NCBI RefSeq assembly: GCF_030285625.1
Contig: NZ_CP127294.1
Span: 5,550,001-5,614,000 of the forward strand
Origin: Amycolatopsis sp. 2-15
Lineage (GTDB): Bacteria > Actinomycetota > Actinomycetes > Mycobacteriales > Pseudonocardiaceae
DNA length: 64,000 bases
Reading direction: 5' to 3'
Shown here: piece by piece, positions 30,143-38,782 of the stretch
Layout of the letters: each line of letters opens with the position of its first letter
Numbering within the stretch: the stretch's first letter is position 1
Translations under genes and position numbers: made by a program
The notes under the pieces: model-generated
Seen by the model: only the letters and a program-made list of their open reading frames with translations
The model's database searches: none
Told to the model about the DNA's origin: nothing

Positions 30143-31155
30143 GCACCGAAGACGACCGCGCGCCGGCCGTGGAAGCGATCGACCTCGACGAGGTCGTGCC
30201 GACGGAGACGTCGGTGGCCGAGCCGGCCGAACCCGGTGCCGCGCCGGAGGAGTCGCAGGAAGAGTCGCCGCAGGAGGGCGTGGCCGAGGCTTCGTCCAGC
30301 GTGCTCGGCGAAGCGGCCGAAGGCGACAGCACGCCTGAGGAGGCTGAGGCGAGCGAGGTTGAGGCCGAGCCTGATGCCGTTGAGGCGATCGAGGGCGAGG
30401 CCGCCACCGGGTCTGATACCGCTGAGGCGGGTGAGGCGCTCCCAGAGCCCGAGCCGGCTGAGCTGAGCGACGGGCCGGGAACCGACTCCGACGCCGAGAC
30501 CCCCGAGAGCCCTGGAACCCCCGAGACTTCCGAGGCCAGCGAGCAGGCCGAACCCGCGCCGGCGGAGGACGAAGACCTCGTCGCCGCCGGGGACGCGAGT
30601 GACCTGCCCGATGTGACGTCCGACGAAGCGCTGGAGGCCGCGCTCGAGGCGCTGCTGCTCGTCGTCGACTCGCCGGCGGGTGAGCAAATGCTGGCCGAGA
30701 CCGTGGAGCAGCCGGTGGCGCGGGTCACCGTCGCGCTGCGGACGATGGCGCAGCGGCTCACCGAGCGGGGCAGCGGGATCGACCTGCGGCGCGTCGGTGA
30801 GGGGTGGCGGTTCTACACTAGGGACACGTACGCCCCGTTCGTGGAGAAGCTCCTGCTCGACGGCCAGCGGTCGAAGCTGACCCGGGCCGCGCTGGAGAGC
30901 CTCGCCGTGATCGCGTACCGGCAGCCGGTGACCAGGGCCAGGGTCGCCGCGGTGCGCGGGGTCAACGTCGACGGCGTGATCCGCACCCTGCTGGCCCGCG
31001 GCCTCATCGAAGAGATGGGGACCGACCCCGAGACGACGGGCACGCTGTACGTGACGACCGAGCTGTTCCTGGAGCGACTGGGGCTGTCGTCGCTGAACGA
31101 CCTGCCCCCGATCGCTCCGCTGCTACCCGAAGTGGACACCATCGATGACATCTGA
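30139..31155 (+). CDS. scpB: Segregation and condensation protein B
   Basis: A 338-residue condensin accessory subunit. The first 160 residues are very acidic and low in complexity (EEAEASEVEAEPDAVEAIEG). The tandem winged-helix domain starts near residue 162 (ALEAALEALLLVVDSPAGEQ) and contains the signature ALESLAVIAYRQPVTRARVA and RGVNVDGVIRTLLARGLIEE. The usual length is about 200-240, so the extension is the odd part. It overlaps rluB by 11 nt. Confidence 0.94.
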   Translation: MSTEDDRAPAVEAIDLDEVVPTETSVAEPAEPGAAPEESQEESPQEGVAEASSSVLGEAAEGDSTPEEAEASEVEAEPDAVEAIEGEAATGSDTAEAGEALPEPEPAELSDGPGTDSDAETPESPGTPETSEASEQAEPAPAEDEDLVAAGDASDLPDVTSDEALEAALEALLLVVDSPAGEQMLAETVEQPVARVTVALRTMAQRLTERGSGIDLRRVGEGWRFYTRDTYAPFVEKLLLDGQRSKLTRAALESLAVIAYRQPVTRARVAAVRGVNVDGVIRTLLARGLIEEMGTDPETTGTLYVTTELFLERLGLSSLNDLPPIAPLLPEVDTIDDI

Positions 31156-31897
31156 CCAGCACCCCGACGGCGTCCGGCTGCAGAAGGTCCTCTCCCAGGC
31201 CGGCATCGCCTCGCGGCGCGCGGCCGAGGACCTGATCGTGGAGGGCCGGGTGGAGGTGGACGGCCAGATCGTCACCGAGCTGGGCCGCCGCGTCGACCCG
31301 GTCGAGGCCGTGATCCACGTCGACGGCACGCGCGTGAACCTGCGCGACGACCTCGTGTACCTCGCCTTCAACAAGCCCAAGGGCGTGCACTCGACGATGT
31401 CGGACGACCGCGGCCGCCCGTGCGTCGGCGACTACCTGCGCGGCCGCTGGGAGGAGACCCCCGGCGTCGTCCACGTGGGCCGGCTCGACGAGAACACCGA
31501 AGGCCTGCTGCTGCTCACCAACGACGGCGACCTCGGCCACCGGCTGATGCACCCGTCGTACAACGTGCTCAAGACCTACTTCGCCGAGGTCGAGGGGCTC
31601 GTGCCGCGCGGGCTCGGCAAGGAGCTGCGCGCGGGCTGGGAGCTGCCCGACGGGATCGTGAAGGTCGACCAGTTCCGCGTGAAGGACATGCACTCCGGCC
31701 GGAGCATGATCGAGCTCGTGATCCACGAGGGCCGCAAGCACATCGTGCGCCGGCTCATGGCCTCGACCGGGCACCCCGTGCGCAAGCTCGTGCGCACGGC
31801 GATCGGCGACGTGCAGCTGGGCGCCCAGCGCCCCGGCACGATCCGCCGGCTCAACCGCGGTGAGGTCGGCTCCCTGTACCGCAACGTCGACCTGTAA
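31145..31897 (+). CDS. rluB: 23S rRNA pseudouridine synthase RluB-type
   Basis: A 250-residue enzyme of the RsuA/RluB family. The S4 RNA-binding domain (residues 9-65) begins RLQKVLSQAGIASRRAAEDL. The catalytic domain has Asp in HVGRLDENTEGLLLLTND and the family segment YLAFNKPKGVHSTMSD. It probably converts U2605-equivalent uridine in helix 93 of 23S rRNA, like RluB, but RsuA activity on 16S cannot be excluded. It is the orthologue of Rv1711 and ends the scpAB transcription unit. Confidence 0.9.
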   Translation: MTSDQHPDGVRLQKVLSQAGIASRRAAEDLIVEGRVEVDGQIVTELGRRVDPVEAVIHVDGTRVNLRDDLVYLAFNKPKGVHSTMSDDRGRPCVGDYLRGRWEETPGVVHVGRLDENTEGLLLLTNDGDLGHRLMHPSYNVLKTYFAEVEGLVPRGLGKELRAGWELPDGIVKVDQFRVKDMHSGRSMIELVIHEGRKHIVRRLMASTGHPVRKLVRTAIGDVQLGAQRPGTIRRLNRGEVGSLYRNVDL

Positions 31898-32004
31898 GCC
31901 GTTCGGGGGTTTCCCGCTCCGGTCCCCACTTTCCGCCCTGGCGCACCGCGTCCGCGTCCTCCTAGCTTGATCGAATTCGGCGAGACGGCTGGAGGGGACG
32001 CAGG

Positions 32005-33909
32005 ATGCGGGTGTTCAGAGGGCTGTGCGCGGCGGTGGTCGTGGCCGCGGGGCTCGTGGTTCCGGTGCAGGCGGCGTCGGCGGCGCAACGACCCGCCGTC
32101 GGCTCCGAACCCGTGTACGACTTCGCCGGCGCGATCCGCGAAACGGCGTGGGTCGACGTCGGGCGCGACGGGGACGGCGACGGCAAACCCGACCGCGTGG
32201 CCGCCGACATCGTGCGGCCGGCCGAACCCGCGGCGCAGGGCCGCAAGATCCCCGTGATCATGGACGCCAGCCCGTACTACTCCTCGCTCGGGCGTGGCAA
32301 CGAGAGCGAGTTCAAGACCTACGACCAGCAGGGCCGTCCGGTCGGGTTCCCGCTGTACTACGACAACTACTTCGTGCCGCGCGGCTACGCGGTCGTGCTC
32401 GTGGACCTGGCCGGCACCAACCGGTCCACCGGCTGCGTCGACGTCGGCGGCGCGTCCGACGTGCAGTCGGCGAAGAAGGTCGTCGACTGGCTCAACGGGC
32501 GCGCCACCGGCTACAGCGCGAAATCCGGCGGAAGCAAGGTCGCGGCGAGCTGGAGCGACGGCGGCGTCGGCATGATCGGCAAGTCCTACGACGGCACCAT
32601 CGCCAACGGCGTGGCCGCCACGGGCGTCGCCGGGCTGAAGACGATCGTCCCCATCTCCGCGATCAGCTCCTGGTACGACTACTACCGTTCCGACGGCGCG
32701 TCGTTCGGCTTCGACCCGGACGGGCTGGCCGAGACCGTCGAGACGCGCAACGGCGGCCAGGACTGCTCGGCGCAGAACGCGAAGCTCGCCAAGGGCGCCA
32801 CCGCCAACGGCGACTACGGCCCGTTCTGGGCCGAGCGCGACTACGCGGCGCAGGCGAAGAACGTGCACGCGAGCGTGTTCGTCTCGCACGGCGTGAACGA
32901 CCTGAACGTGAAGACGATCAACTTCGGCCAGTGGTGGGACGCGCTCGGGAAAGCCGGTGTGCAGCGCAAGATCTGGCTCGCGCAGACCGGCCACGTCGAC
33001 CCGTTCGACTACCGCCGCGCCGAGTGGGTGGACACGCTGCACCAGTGGTTCGACCACTACCTGATGGGCGTCGACAACGGCATCGAGACGCAGCCGATGG
33101 CGACTGTCGAGCGGCAGCCGGACCAGTGGGCCGACCAGTCCTCGTACCCGGCGGCGGGCGTGAAGGCGACCACGCTGCGCCCGCACGCCGGCGCCACCGC
33201 GGGTGTCGGCACGCTGAGCACGGCGGCGACGTCGGGCACGGCGTCGTTCACCGACAACCTCGACGGCAGCGAGAACGGCTGGGCGGCCACCCCGTCGGCG
33301 ACCTCGCCCAACCGCGTGCTCTACAGCACCGGCTCGCTTTCCACGCCGTTGCAGGTTTCGGGCACGTCGTCGATCACCGTCACGGCCACGCCGAGCACGT
33401 CGTCGGCCCGGCTCTCGGCGATGCTGGTGGACTACGGGCCCGCCAGCATCCGCAACTACTCCGCGGGCGGCGAGGGCATCAAGACCGGCACCACCGAGAC
33501 GTGCTGGGGCTCCACCGCGCCCGGCGACGACGCTTGTTACAAAGTGACCAGCGCCGACACCACGAACGTCGGCTTCACGGTGATCAGCCGCGGCTGGGCG
33601 GACCTGGCGAACTACCGGTCGCTGAGCAAGGAGTCGCCGCTCACGCCCGGCAAGCCGTACACGATGACCTTCCGGCTGGCGACCACCGACCACGTCGTGC
33701 CCGCGAGCCACACGCTGGCGCTCGTCATCGGCGGCACCGACGCCGACTTCATCACGGGCCCGGCGAAGGGCCCGAAGCTGACGATCGACCTCGCGAAGAC
33801 GTCGGTGCAGGTGCCACTGGTGGGCACCGCACCGGCCGGCCCGGGTGCGGCGTTGCCGCGCACCGCCCTGTCGTCGGTGGCGAACCGGCCGCAGCTCGAC
33901 CTGCGCTGA
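32005..33909 (+). CDS. Secreted Xaa-Pro dipeptidyl-peptidase (S15)
   Basis: A 634-residue serine peptidase removing X-Pro dipeptides. The signal peptide is residues 1-26 (cleavage probably after QAASA). The alpha/beta-hydrolase core has the nucleophile Ser in MIGKSYDGTIANG, Asp in SHGVNDLNVKT and His in AQTGHVDPFDY. The C-terminal jelly-roll domain covers about residues 390-620. A strong ribosome site (ggagggg, 8 nt) supports ATG 32005. It is absent from the mycobacterial order at this site, so it is part of an inserted block; a terminator follows. Confidence 0.88.
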   Translation: MRVFRGLCAAVVVAAGLVVPVQAASAAQRPAVGSEPVYDFAGAIRETAWVDVGRDGDGDGKPDRVAADIVRPAEPAAQGRKIPVIMDASPYYSSLGRGNESEFKTYDQQGRPVGFPLYYDNYFVPRGYAVVLVDLAGTNRSTGCVDVGGASDVQSAKKVVDWLNGRATGYSAKSGGSKVAASWSDGGVGMIGKSYDGTIANGVAATGVAGLKTIVPISAISSWYDYYRSDGASFGFDPDGLAETVETRNGGQDCSAQNAKLAKGATANGDYGPFWAERDYAAQAKNVHASVFVSHGVNDLNVKTINFGQWWDALGKAGVQRKIWLAQTGHVDPFDYRRAEWVDTLHQWFDHYLMGVDNGIETQPMATVERQPDQWADQSSYPAAGVKATTLRPHAGATAGVGTLSTAATSGTASFTDNLDGSENGWAATPSATSPNRVLYSTGSLSTPLQVSGTSSITVTATPSTSSARLSAMLVDYGPASIRNYSAGGEGIKTGTTETCWGSTAPGDDACYKVTSADTTNVGFTVISRGWADLANYRSLSKESPLTPGKPYTMTFRLATTDHVVPASHTLALVIGGTDADFITGPAKGPKLTIDLAKTSVQVPLVGTAPAGPGAALPRTALSSVANRPQLDLR

Positions 33910-33916
33910 TGGGTTG

Positions 33917-33957
33917 GTGAGCGGTGACGCCGGTTTCTCGCCGGCGCCACCGCTCAC
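33917..33957. terminator. Bidirectional terminator
   Basis: A nearly perfect stem (gtgagcggtgacgccgg / ccggcgccaccgctcac) with a short loop sits between two converging stops at 33909 and 33961. Confidence 0.85.
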
Positions 33958-33960
33958 GAG

Positions 33961-35151
33961 TCAGGCGGTGGCTTCCGTCCGCTGCTCGCGCGGTTTGCGT
34001 TGCAGCGCCCGGGCCACCGGCTCCACGATCCGCGCCGCCGTGGGGCCGAGGATCGCCATGAGCAGGACGTAGGCGGTGGCCAGGGCGGCGAGCTCGCCGT
34101 CGACCGCGCCGGCGGTGACGGCGAGGCCGGCGATCACGATGGAGAACTCGCCGCGCGCCACCAGGGCCGCGCCGGCGCGGGCGCGGCCCAGTTTGCCGAT
34201 GCCCTGTCTTCGCGCGGCCCACCAGCCCGTGCCGACCTTGGTCAGCGTGGTCACCAACGCCAGCACCACGGCCCAGCCGAGCACCGGCGGGATCGACGCC
34301 GGGTCGGTGTTCAGGCCGAACACCACGAAGAACACCGCCGCGAACAGGTCGCGCAGGGGTTCGAGCAGGCGCGTGGCGTTGTGGGCTGTCGAGCCGGACA
34401 CGGCGATGCCGAGCAGGAACGCGCCGACGGCGGCCGAGACCTGCATCGCCGACGCGAGGCCCGCGACGAGCAGTGCGGCGCCGAGGATCTTGAGCAGGAA
34501 CACCTCACGGTCGTCGCTGTCCACGATCGCGGAGACGTAGCGGCCGAACTTCAGCGCGATCACCAGCACCACGGTGATCACCAGCAACGAGATACCGACC
34601 GCTTCGAGGCCGCCGAGGAAGCTGACGCCGCCGAGGATCGCGGTGAGGATCGGCAGGTACAGCGCCATCACGAGGTCCTCGAACACGAGGATCGACAGCA
34701 CCACCGGCGTTTCGCGGTTACCGAGGCGGCCGAGGTCGCCGAGCACCTTCGCGACGATGCCGGACGAGGAGATGTAGGTGACGCCCGCCATCACGATCGC
34801 GCCGATCGGGCCCCAGCCCAGCAGCAGCGCCACGGCCGCGCCGGGCAGCGCGTTGAGCACGATGTCGAGCAGGCCCGCCGTCCACGAGCGGCGCAGGCCC
34901 GTGAACAGCTCCGCCGCCGAGTACTCCAGCCCTAGCAGCAGGAGCAGCAGCACCACGCCGATCTCGCTGGCCAGGTGCGTGAAGTCGCCGATGTCGGTGA
35001 GCGGGATGAGGCCGCCGGAGCCGAAGCACAGGCCGCCGAGCAGGTAGAGCGGGATGGGGGAGAGCCCGATCCGGCCGGCGAGCCTGCCCAGCACGCCGAG
35101 CACGAAGAAGACCCCGCCGAGTTCGATCAGGGACAGCGCGGTGTGGTCCAT
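33961..35151 (-). CDS. CPA2-family K+/H+ antiporter (KhtU-like)
   Basis: A 396-residue membrane protein with about 12 helices of the Kef/CPA2 family. Marked segments are ELGGVFFVLGVLGRLAGRIG, the long LASEIGVVLLLLLLGLEYS, SSSGIVAKVLGDLG and SAAVGAFLLGIAVSGS. It lacks a C-terminal TrkA-N domain; the regulatory part is the separate KhtT-like protein just upstream, as in Bacillus KhtTU. It probably exports K+ in exchange for H+ under high K+ or alkaline stress. Its ATG shares one base with the KhtT stop. Confidence 0.82.
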   Translation of the reverse strand: MDHTALSLIELGGVFFVLGVLGRLAGRIGLSPIPLYLLGGLCFGSGGLIPLTDIGDFTHLASEIGVVLLLLLLGLEYSAAELFTGLRRSWTAGLLDIVLNALPGAAVALLLGWGPIGAIVMAGVTYISSSGIVAKVLGDLGRLGNRETPVVLSILVFEDLVMALYLPILTAILGGVSFLGGLEAVGISLLVITVVLVIALKFGRYVSAIVDSDDREVFLLKILGAALLVAGLASAMQVSAAVGAFLLGIAVSGSTAHNATRLLEPLRDLFAAVFFVVFGLNTDPASIPPVLGWAVVLALVTTLTKVGTGWWAARRQGIGKLGRARAGAALVARGEFSIVIAGLAVTAGAVDGELAALATAYVLLMAILGPTAARIVEPVARALQRKPREQRTEATA

Positions 35152-35642
35152 CAGCCTTGCTTGAGGATTTTGGCGGCGGCGTCCAGACCTTCGGACGTCC
35201 CGACCGCGACCAGCAGGTCGCCCGCGGTGAAGGTGAAGTCGGGTGTCGGCGACGGGTGCACCTGGCCCGCGCGCGCCACCGCGACCACCGACACGCTGGT
35301 GCGGGTGCGCATCGCCGTGTCGCCGAGTGTGCGGCCGTCGAACAGCCCGTCCTCGGTGATCGGCAGCTGGCGCGTGTGGATGCCGGGCAGTTCGCGGTGC
35401 TCTTCGGTGAGCTGTGCGACGAGCTGCGGCGCGCCGAGCAGGTTGGCCAGCGCGCCGGCCTCGTCCGCGGTGAGCGGCAGCGAGGCGAGGCAGGCGTCGA
35501 CGTCGTCGGCCTTGGACACGATCAGCTCGATCTTGCCGTCCCGCTGGGTCACGACGCCGATGCGCCGTCCCGCACGCGTGGCGAAGTCCTTCCGGACACC
35601 GATTCCGGGCAGGGGAGTCACTTCCACGTTCACACCGGCCAC
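35151..35642 (-). CDS. TrkA-C (RCK_C) regulatory subunit, KhtT-like
   Basis: A 163-residue cytosolic protein. The N-terminal domain (NVEVTPLPGIGVRKDFATRA) is typical of KhtT, and the C-terminal RCK_C domain ends TFTAGDLLVAVGTSEGLDAA. In the Bacillus system this subunit binds a cyclic dinucleotide and gates the antiporter; whether that holds here is inference. GTG 35642 is used; GTG 35633 would give a start closer to Bacillus proteins. Overlap with the next gene shows coupling. Confidence 0.8.
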   Translation of the reverse strand: MAGVNVEVTPLPGIGVRKDFATRAGRRIGVVTQRDGKIELIVSKADDVDACLASLPLTADEAGALANLLGAPQLVAQLTEEHRELPGIHTRQLPITEDGLFDGRTLGDTAMRTRTSVSVVAVARAGQVHPSPTPDFTFTAGDLLVAVGTSEGLDAAAKILKQG

Positions 35643-35813
35643 GGTAGCCCACTGTCCGATTCGCGAGGCTCAGGCGAGCTCCGGCAGCCGACTGGTCACG
35701 ACCGCCGCGTGCGTCGCCGACCGTGGTGGCCCTGGTGAAATTCCCGCCCCGAACAGGTCTGGAGCACCCCGGCCGGGCTCACCTAGGGTTCCCCGTGGTG
35801 GGAGGAGGCCGCG

Positions 35814-36710
35814 ATGGCCGAGTTCGCACGCGACCGCGTCACCGCGAACGGGATCACGTTCGAGTACCTCGAGGCCGGTGAGGGCCCGCTCGCGTTGTGC
35901 ATGCACGGGTTCCCGGACACGCCCTTCACCTACCGCCACCTGCTGCCCGCGCTCGCCGCGGCCGGGTTCCACGCGGTCGCGCCCTTCGTGCGCGGGTTCG
36001 CGCCGACGGAACTGCCGCCGCTGCGCCACTTCGTGCACTCCAGCGTGATGGTCGCCGACCAGATCGCGCTGACGCGGGCGCTCGGCGGTGGTCCGGACGC
36101 GCTGCTGGTGGCGCACGACTGGGGCGCGGTCGGGGCGTGGGGCGCGCTCGGGCGCGCTCCCGAGCTGTGGGGCCGCGCGGTGATCCTCAACATCCCGCCG
36201 TTCGAGATCTTCGGCGAGAACCTGGGCACCTACGCGCAGATCAAGCGCAGCTTCTACTTCTGGTACTTCCAGATGCAGCGGGTGATCGAGGACCGGATCC
36301 GCCAGGACGACTTCGCCTTCATCCGCGACATCTGGGGAGACTGGTCTCCCGGTTACCCGGCCGACGAAGACCTGGGCTACCTCCGGGCCGCGCTCGCCGA
36401 TCCCGACCACCTGCACGCCGCACTGGGCTACTACTGGGGCCAGTTCGACCCGACGCGCTTCGGCACCCCCGAGTGGATCGCCGAGCAGGCGGCGGCGTGG
36501 GGTGGCAGCGCGCCCCAGCCGCTGCTCTACCTGCACGGCACCAACGACGGTTGCCACGGCATGACCGCGGCCCAGGTCGAGCGGGTGAAGGAGTTCGGCG
36601 GGCCGGGCTCCGAGTCGGAGCTGATCGAGGGCGTCGGCCACTTCATGCTCGTCGAGCGGCCGAAGGAGCTCAACGACCGCATCAGCGGCTGGCTGGACCG
36701 CACCCGCTGA
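35814..36710 (+). CDS. Alpha/beta hydrolase, epoxide hydrolase-like
   Basis: A 298-residue hydrolase. The oxyanion motif is MHGFPDTPFTYRH (HGFP), and the nucleophile elbow is VAHDWGAVGAWG with Asp, as in epoxide hydrolases and haloalkane dehalogenases. The late His lies in IEGVGHFMLVERP. Asp rather than Ser at the nucleophile favours an epoxide hydrolase or dehalogenase over an esterase. The ribosome site ggaggagg precedes the ATG. It is monocistronic. Confidence 0.8.
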   Translation: MAEFARDRVTANGITFEYLEAGEGPLALCMHGFPDTPFTYRHLLPALAAAGFHAVAPFVRGFAPTELPPLRHFVHSSVMVADQIALTRALGGGPDALLVAHDWGAVGAWGALGRAPELWGRAVILNIPPFEIFGENLGTYAQIKRSFYFWYFQMQRVIEDRIRQDDFAFIRDIWGDWSPGYPADEDLGYLRAALADPDHLHAALGYYWGQFDPTRFGTPEWIAEQAAAWGGSAPQPLLYLHGTNDGCHGMTAAQVERVKEFGGPGSESELIEGVGHFMLVERPKELNDRISGWLDRTR

Positions 36711-36720
36711 CCGGCCGCGG

Positions 36721-37089
36721 TCAGGCGAGTTCGAGCAGGAGTGTCGCCACGACCATCACGGCCGCCGTCGCGCCGTGGACGGAGAACGCGATCGCCCGGC
36801 TTCCCTTGTGGCGCAGGATGATCAGCATGTCGCCGGCGGGGATGAACGCCTCGGCGAGCAGGATCCAGCCGAGGACGTGCGGGCCGCCCGCGAGCATGGC
36901 CGCGCCCACCACCAGCCCGGACGCGATGTCACGCACGCCTTTGATGTGGAAGAACGCCGTCGTGCCGGTCGGGATCGTGGCGAGGCCGAAGCCGGCGGCG
37001 GTCTTCTCCGGCGCCAGCAGGTAACTCAGCCCCACGTAGACGATGCCGATCGCGACGATTCCGGCGATGACGTAGGCGGCGACGAGCAC
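36721..37089 (-). CDS. DUF4267 small membrane protein
   Basis: A 122-residue protein with four predicted helices (AAYVIAGIVAIGIVYVGLSY, GVRDIASGLVVGAAMLAG, VLGWILLAEAFIPAGDMLI, ATAAVMVVATLLLEL). The family has no known function and is often controlled by TetR or MarR regulators. GTG 37089 follows ggagg at 5 nt; the longer frame upstream would run through the promoter and operators and is rejected. Confidence 0.75.
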   Translation of the reverse strand: MLVAAYVIAGIVAIGIVYVGLSYLLAPEKTAAGFGLATIPTGTTAFFHIKGVRDIASGLVVGAAMLAGGPHVLGWILLAEAFIPAGDMLIILRHKGSRAIAFSVHGATAAVMVVATLLLELA

Positions 37090-37106
37090 GGGGCCCTCCA
37101 GTAAAT

Positions 37107-37169
37107 CTAGCGGTGCTAGGAACTGGGCCGACGCTAACTTAATGCCGCTAGATTGTCTAGCTGTGCTAG
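37107..37169 (-). promoter_or_regulatory. Promoter and twin palindromic operators of the DUF4267 gene
   Basis: On the minus strand TAGACA (37159-37154), 17 bp, TAGCGT (37136-37131) forms a good promoter. Two palindromes CTAGCNNNGCTAG lie at 37157-37169, overlapping the -35, and at 37107-37119, just after the expected start. A further half-site (gctag, 37147-37151) lies in the spacer. This is the layout for repression by a TetR- or MarR-type protein, yet no regulator gene is next to it. Confidence 0.7.
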
Positions 37170-37372
37170 TGACACTGCCCATGGCCGGTCGTGCTGGTGT
37201 CGCGCTCCGGCGGCTGAGCGGCCCGGCCTGGCGCGTTTGTCGGACGGGTTGCCCGACCCGGGCGAACACCCCGGCAGAGCCGCCTCACCGGCTGTGCCGG
37301 GCGGCGGGCAGAATGAACGCCGATCACGCAACGCCGATCGAACACGGCACGACGAACGCGAGGAGAGTTTCG
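37170..37372. other. Intergenic stretch before cmk, no gene seen
   Basis: About 200 nt between the DUF4267 operators and cmk. An open frame in phase with cmk runs through it but has no ribosome site or recognisable protein. G+C-rich short inverted repeats occur (around 37225-37255). The cmk ribosome site is at 37360-37364. Any remnant of a divergent regulator is not recognisable. Confidence 0.5.
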
Positions 37373-38110
37373 GTGACGGGAGCCCTACGTGGTGTGGTCG
37401 CGCTGGACGGCCCGTCGGGAACCGGCAAGACCACGGTCGCGCGCAAGCTCGCCGACCGGCTCGGCGCGGGCTACCTCGACACCGGCGCGATGTACCGGCT
37501 CGTGACGCTCGCCGTGCTGCGCGCGGGCACCGACCCGGCCGACACCGACGCCGTCGGTCACCTCGCCCACGACGTGCGCTTCAGCATCGGCACCAGCCCC
37601 GAGCGGCCCGAGGTGCGCCTCGGCGACGAAGACGTGGCCGCCGACATCCGCGGGCCAGAGGTCACGCAGGCCGTGTCCGCCGTCTCCGCGGTGCCGCAGG
37701 TGCGCGAGCTGCTCGTGGCCCGCCAGCGCCGGATCATCGCCGACGTGCTGGCCGACACCGGGGGCATCGTCGTGGAAGGCCGGGACATCGGCACGGTCGT
37801 GGCGCCCGAGTCGCCGCTCAAGGTCTACCTCACGGCGTCGGCAGACGTCCGCGCCGCGCGCCGCAGCGGGCAGGACAGCGCCGCCGGGCGCGTGACGAGC
37901 GTCGAGGCCGCCCGCCAGTCCGTCGAACGCCGCGATCGCCTCGACTCCACGCGCACGACGTCGCCGTTGCGCGCGGCCGCGGACGCCGTGCCGGTCGACA
38001 CCTCGGAGCTGTCCATCGACCAGGTGATCGTCGCGCTGTCCGAGCTGGCCTGCCGCCGCGGCCTGCTCGACGACTGCCCCGCCGGAGCCGAGGCCGAGGC
38101 GCGCGCATGA
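37373..38110 (+). CDS. cmk: Cytidylate kinase
   Basis: A 245-residue kinase converting (d)CMP to (d)CDP. The P-loop is LDGPSGTGKTTVARKLA, followed by YLDTGAMYRLVTLAVL, the lid segment VVEGRDIGTVVAPESPLKVYLTAS and the closing RRDRLDSTRTTSPLRAA. The GTG start has aggag 8 nt upstream. It overlaps the acyltransferase ATG by 4 nt. The order cmk-acyltransferase-der is common in actinobacteria. Confidence 0.95.
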   Translation: MTGALRGVVALDGPSGTGKTTVARKLADRLGAGYLDTGAMYRLVTLAVLRAGTDPADTDAVGHLAHDVRFSIGTSPERPEVRLGDEDVAADIRGPEVTQAVSAVSAVPQVRELLVARQRRIIADVLADTGGIVVEGRDIGTVVAPESPLKVYLTASADVRAARRSGQDSAAGRVTSVEAARQSVERRDRLDSTRTTSPLRAAADAVPVDTSELSIDQVIVALSELACRRGLLDDCPAGAEAEARA

Positions 38111-38766
38111 CCGGTGGCGCTCTCCCCGAGGGTGCGATCGGCCTCCTGCACGACGCCGGTCGGGTCTTCGGGCGGTACCATCTGCGGTCGGTCTTCCGGA
38201 TCCGCGTGCACGGGCGCGACCGGATGCCCGACGCCGGCCCGGTCGTGGTGATCGCCAACCACAGCTCCATGATCGAGCCGCAGCTGATTTTCGGAATGCT
38301 GCCGCGGCGTTCGGCGTTCCTGGTCAAGGCCGAGATGTTCAAGGGCGCGGCGGGATGGTTCCTGCGGGCGATCGGCCAGATCCCGGTCAAGCGGGGCGAG
38401 ATCGACCGCACCCCGCTGATGACGGCGGTCGGCGTGCTGAAGGCCGGCGGGGTCGTCGGCATCTTCCCCGAGGGCACCCGGGGCGCCGGAGACGTCGGCG
38501 TGGCCGAGAAGGGCGCGGCCTGGCTGGTCCGTGCCTCCGGGGCGACCGTGCTGCCGGTCGCGACGCGGGGCACGCTGAGGCCCGCGGACGGGAAGCGGCG
38601 CTGGCGCCCGCGCGTGGACATCCTCGTGGGGGAGCCGTTCACGCCGAAGGTGGGCCCGGGCCGGAGCGGCCTGGAAGAGGGCACCGAGGAGCTGCGCCTG
38701 CAGCTCGCGGGGCTCGTGAAGACTTTGGACGATTGGCGCGCCGAGAACCGAATCGGCTCGCCGTAG
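38107..38766 (+). CDS. 1-acylglycerol-3-phosphate acyltransferase family protein
   Basis: A 219-residue PlsC-type acyltransferase. Block I reads IANHSSMIEPQLIFG, so the usual H-x4-D is H-x4-E here; block III is GIFPEGTRGAG (intact). Block II includes GQIPVKRGEID. The family transfers acyl chains to lysophosphatidate in phospholipid synthesis. The Asp to Glu change keeps the acid but lengthens the side chain and could lower activity. ATG overlaps the cmk stop; der follows after 16 nt. Confidence 0.85.
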   Translation: MTGGALPEGAIGLLHDAGRVFGRYHLRSVFRIRVHGRDRMPDAGPVVVIANHSSMIEPQLIFGMLPRRSAFLVKAEMFKGAAGWFLRAIGQIPVKRGEIDRTPLMTAVGVLKAGGVVGIFPEGTRGAGDVGVAEKGAAWLVRASGATVLPVATRGTLRPADGKRRWRPRVDILVGEPFTPKVGPGRSGLEEGTEELRLQLAGLVKTLDDWRAENRIGSP

Positions 38767-38782
38767 GTGAAGTGGGAACACG

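Noticed and set aside
37142..37372. N-terminal extension of cmk, or a small gene after the CTAG palindromes
   Set aside because: The frame begins inside an operator, has no ribosome site and no protein similarity; cmk has a good site at GTG 37373.
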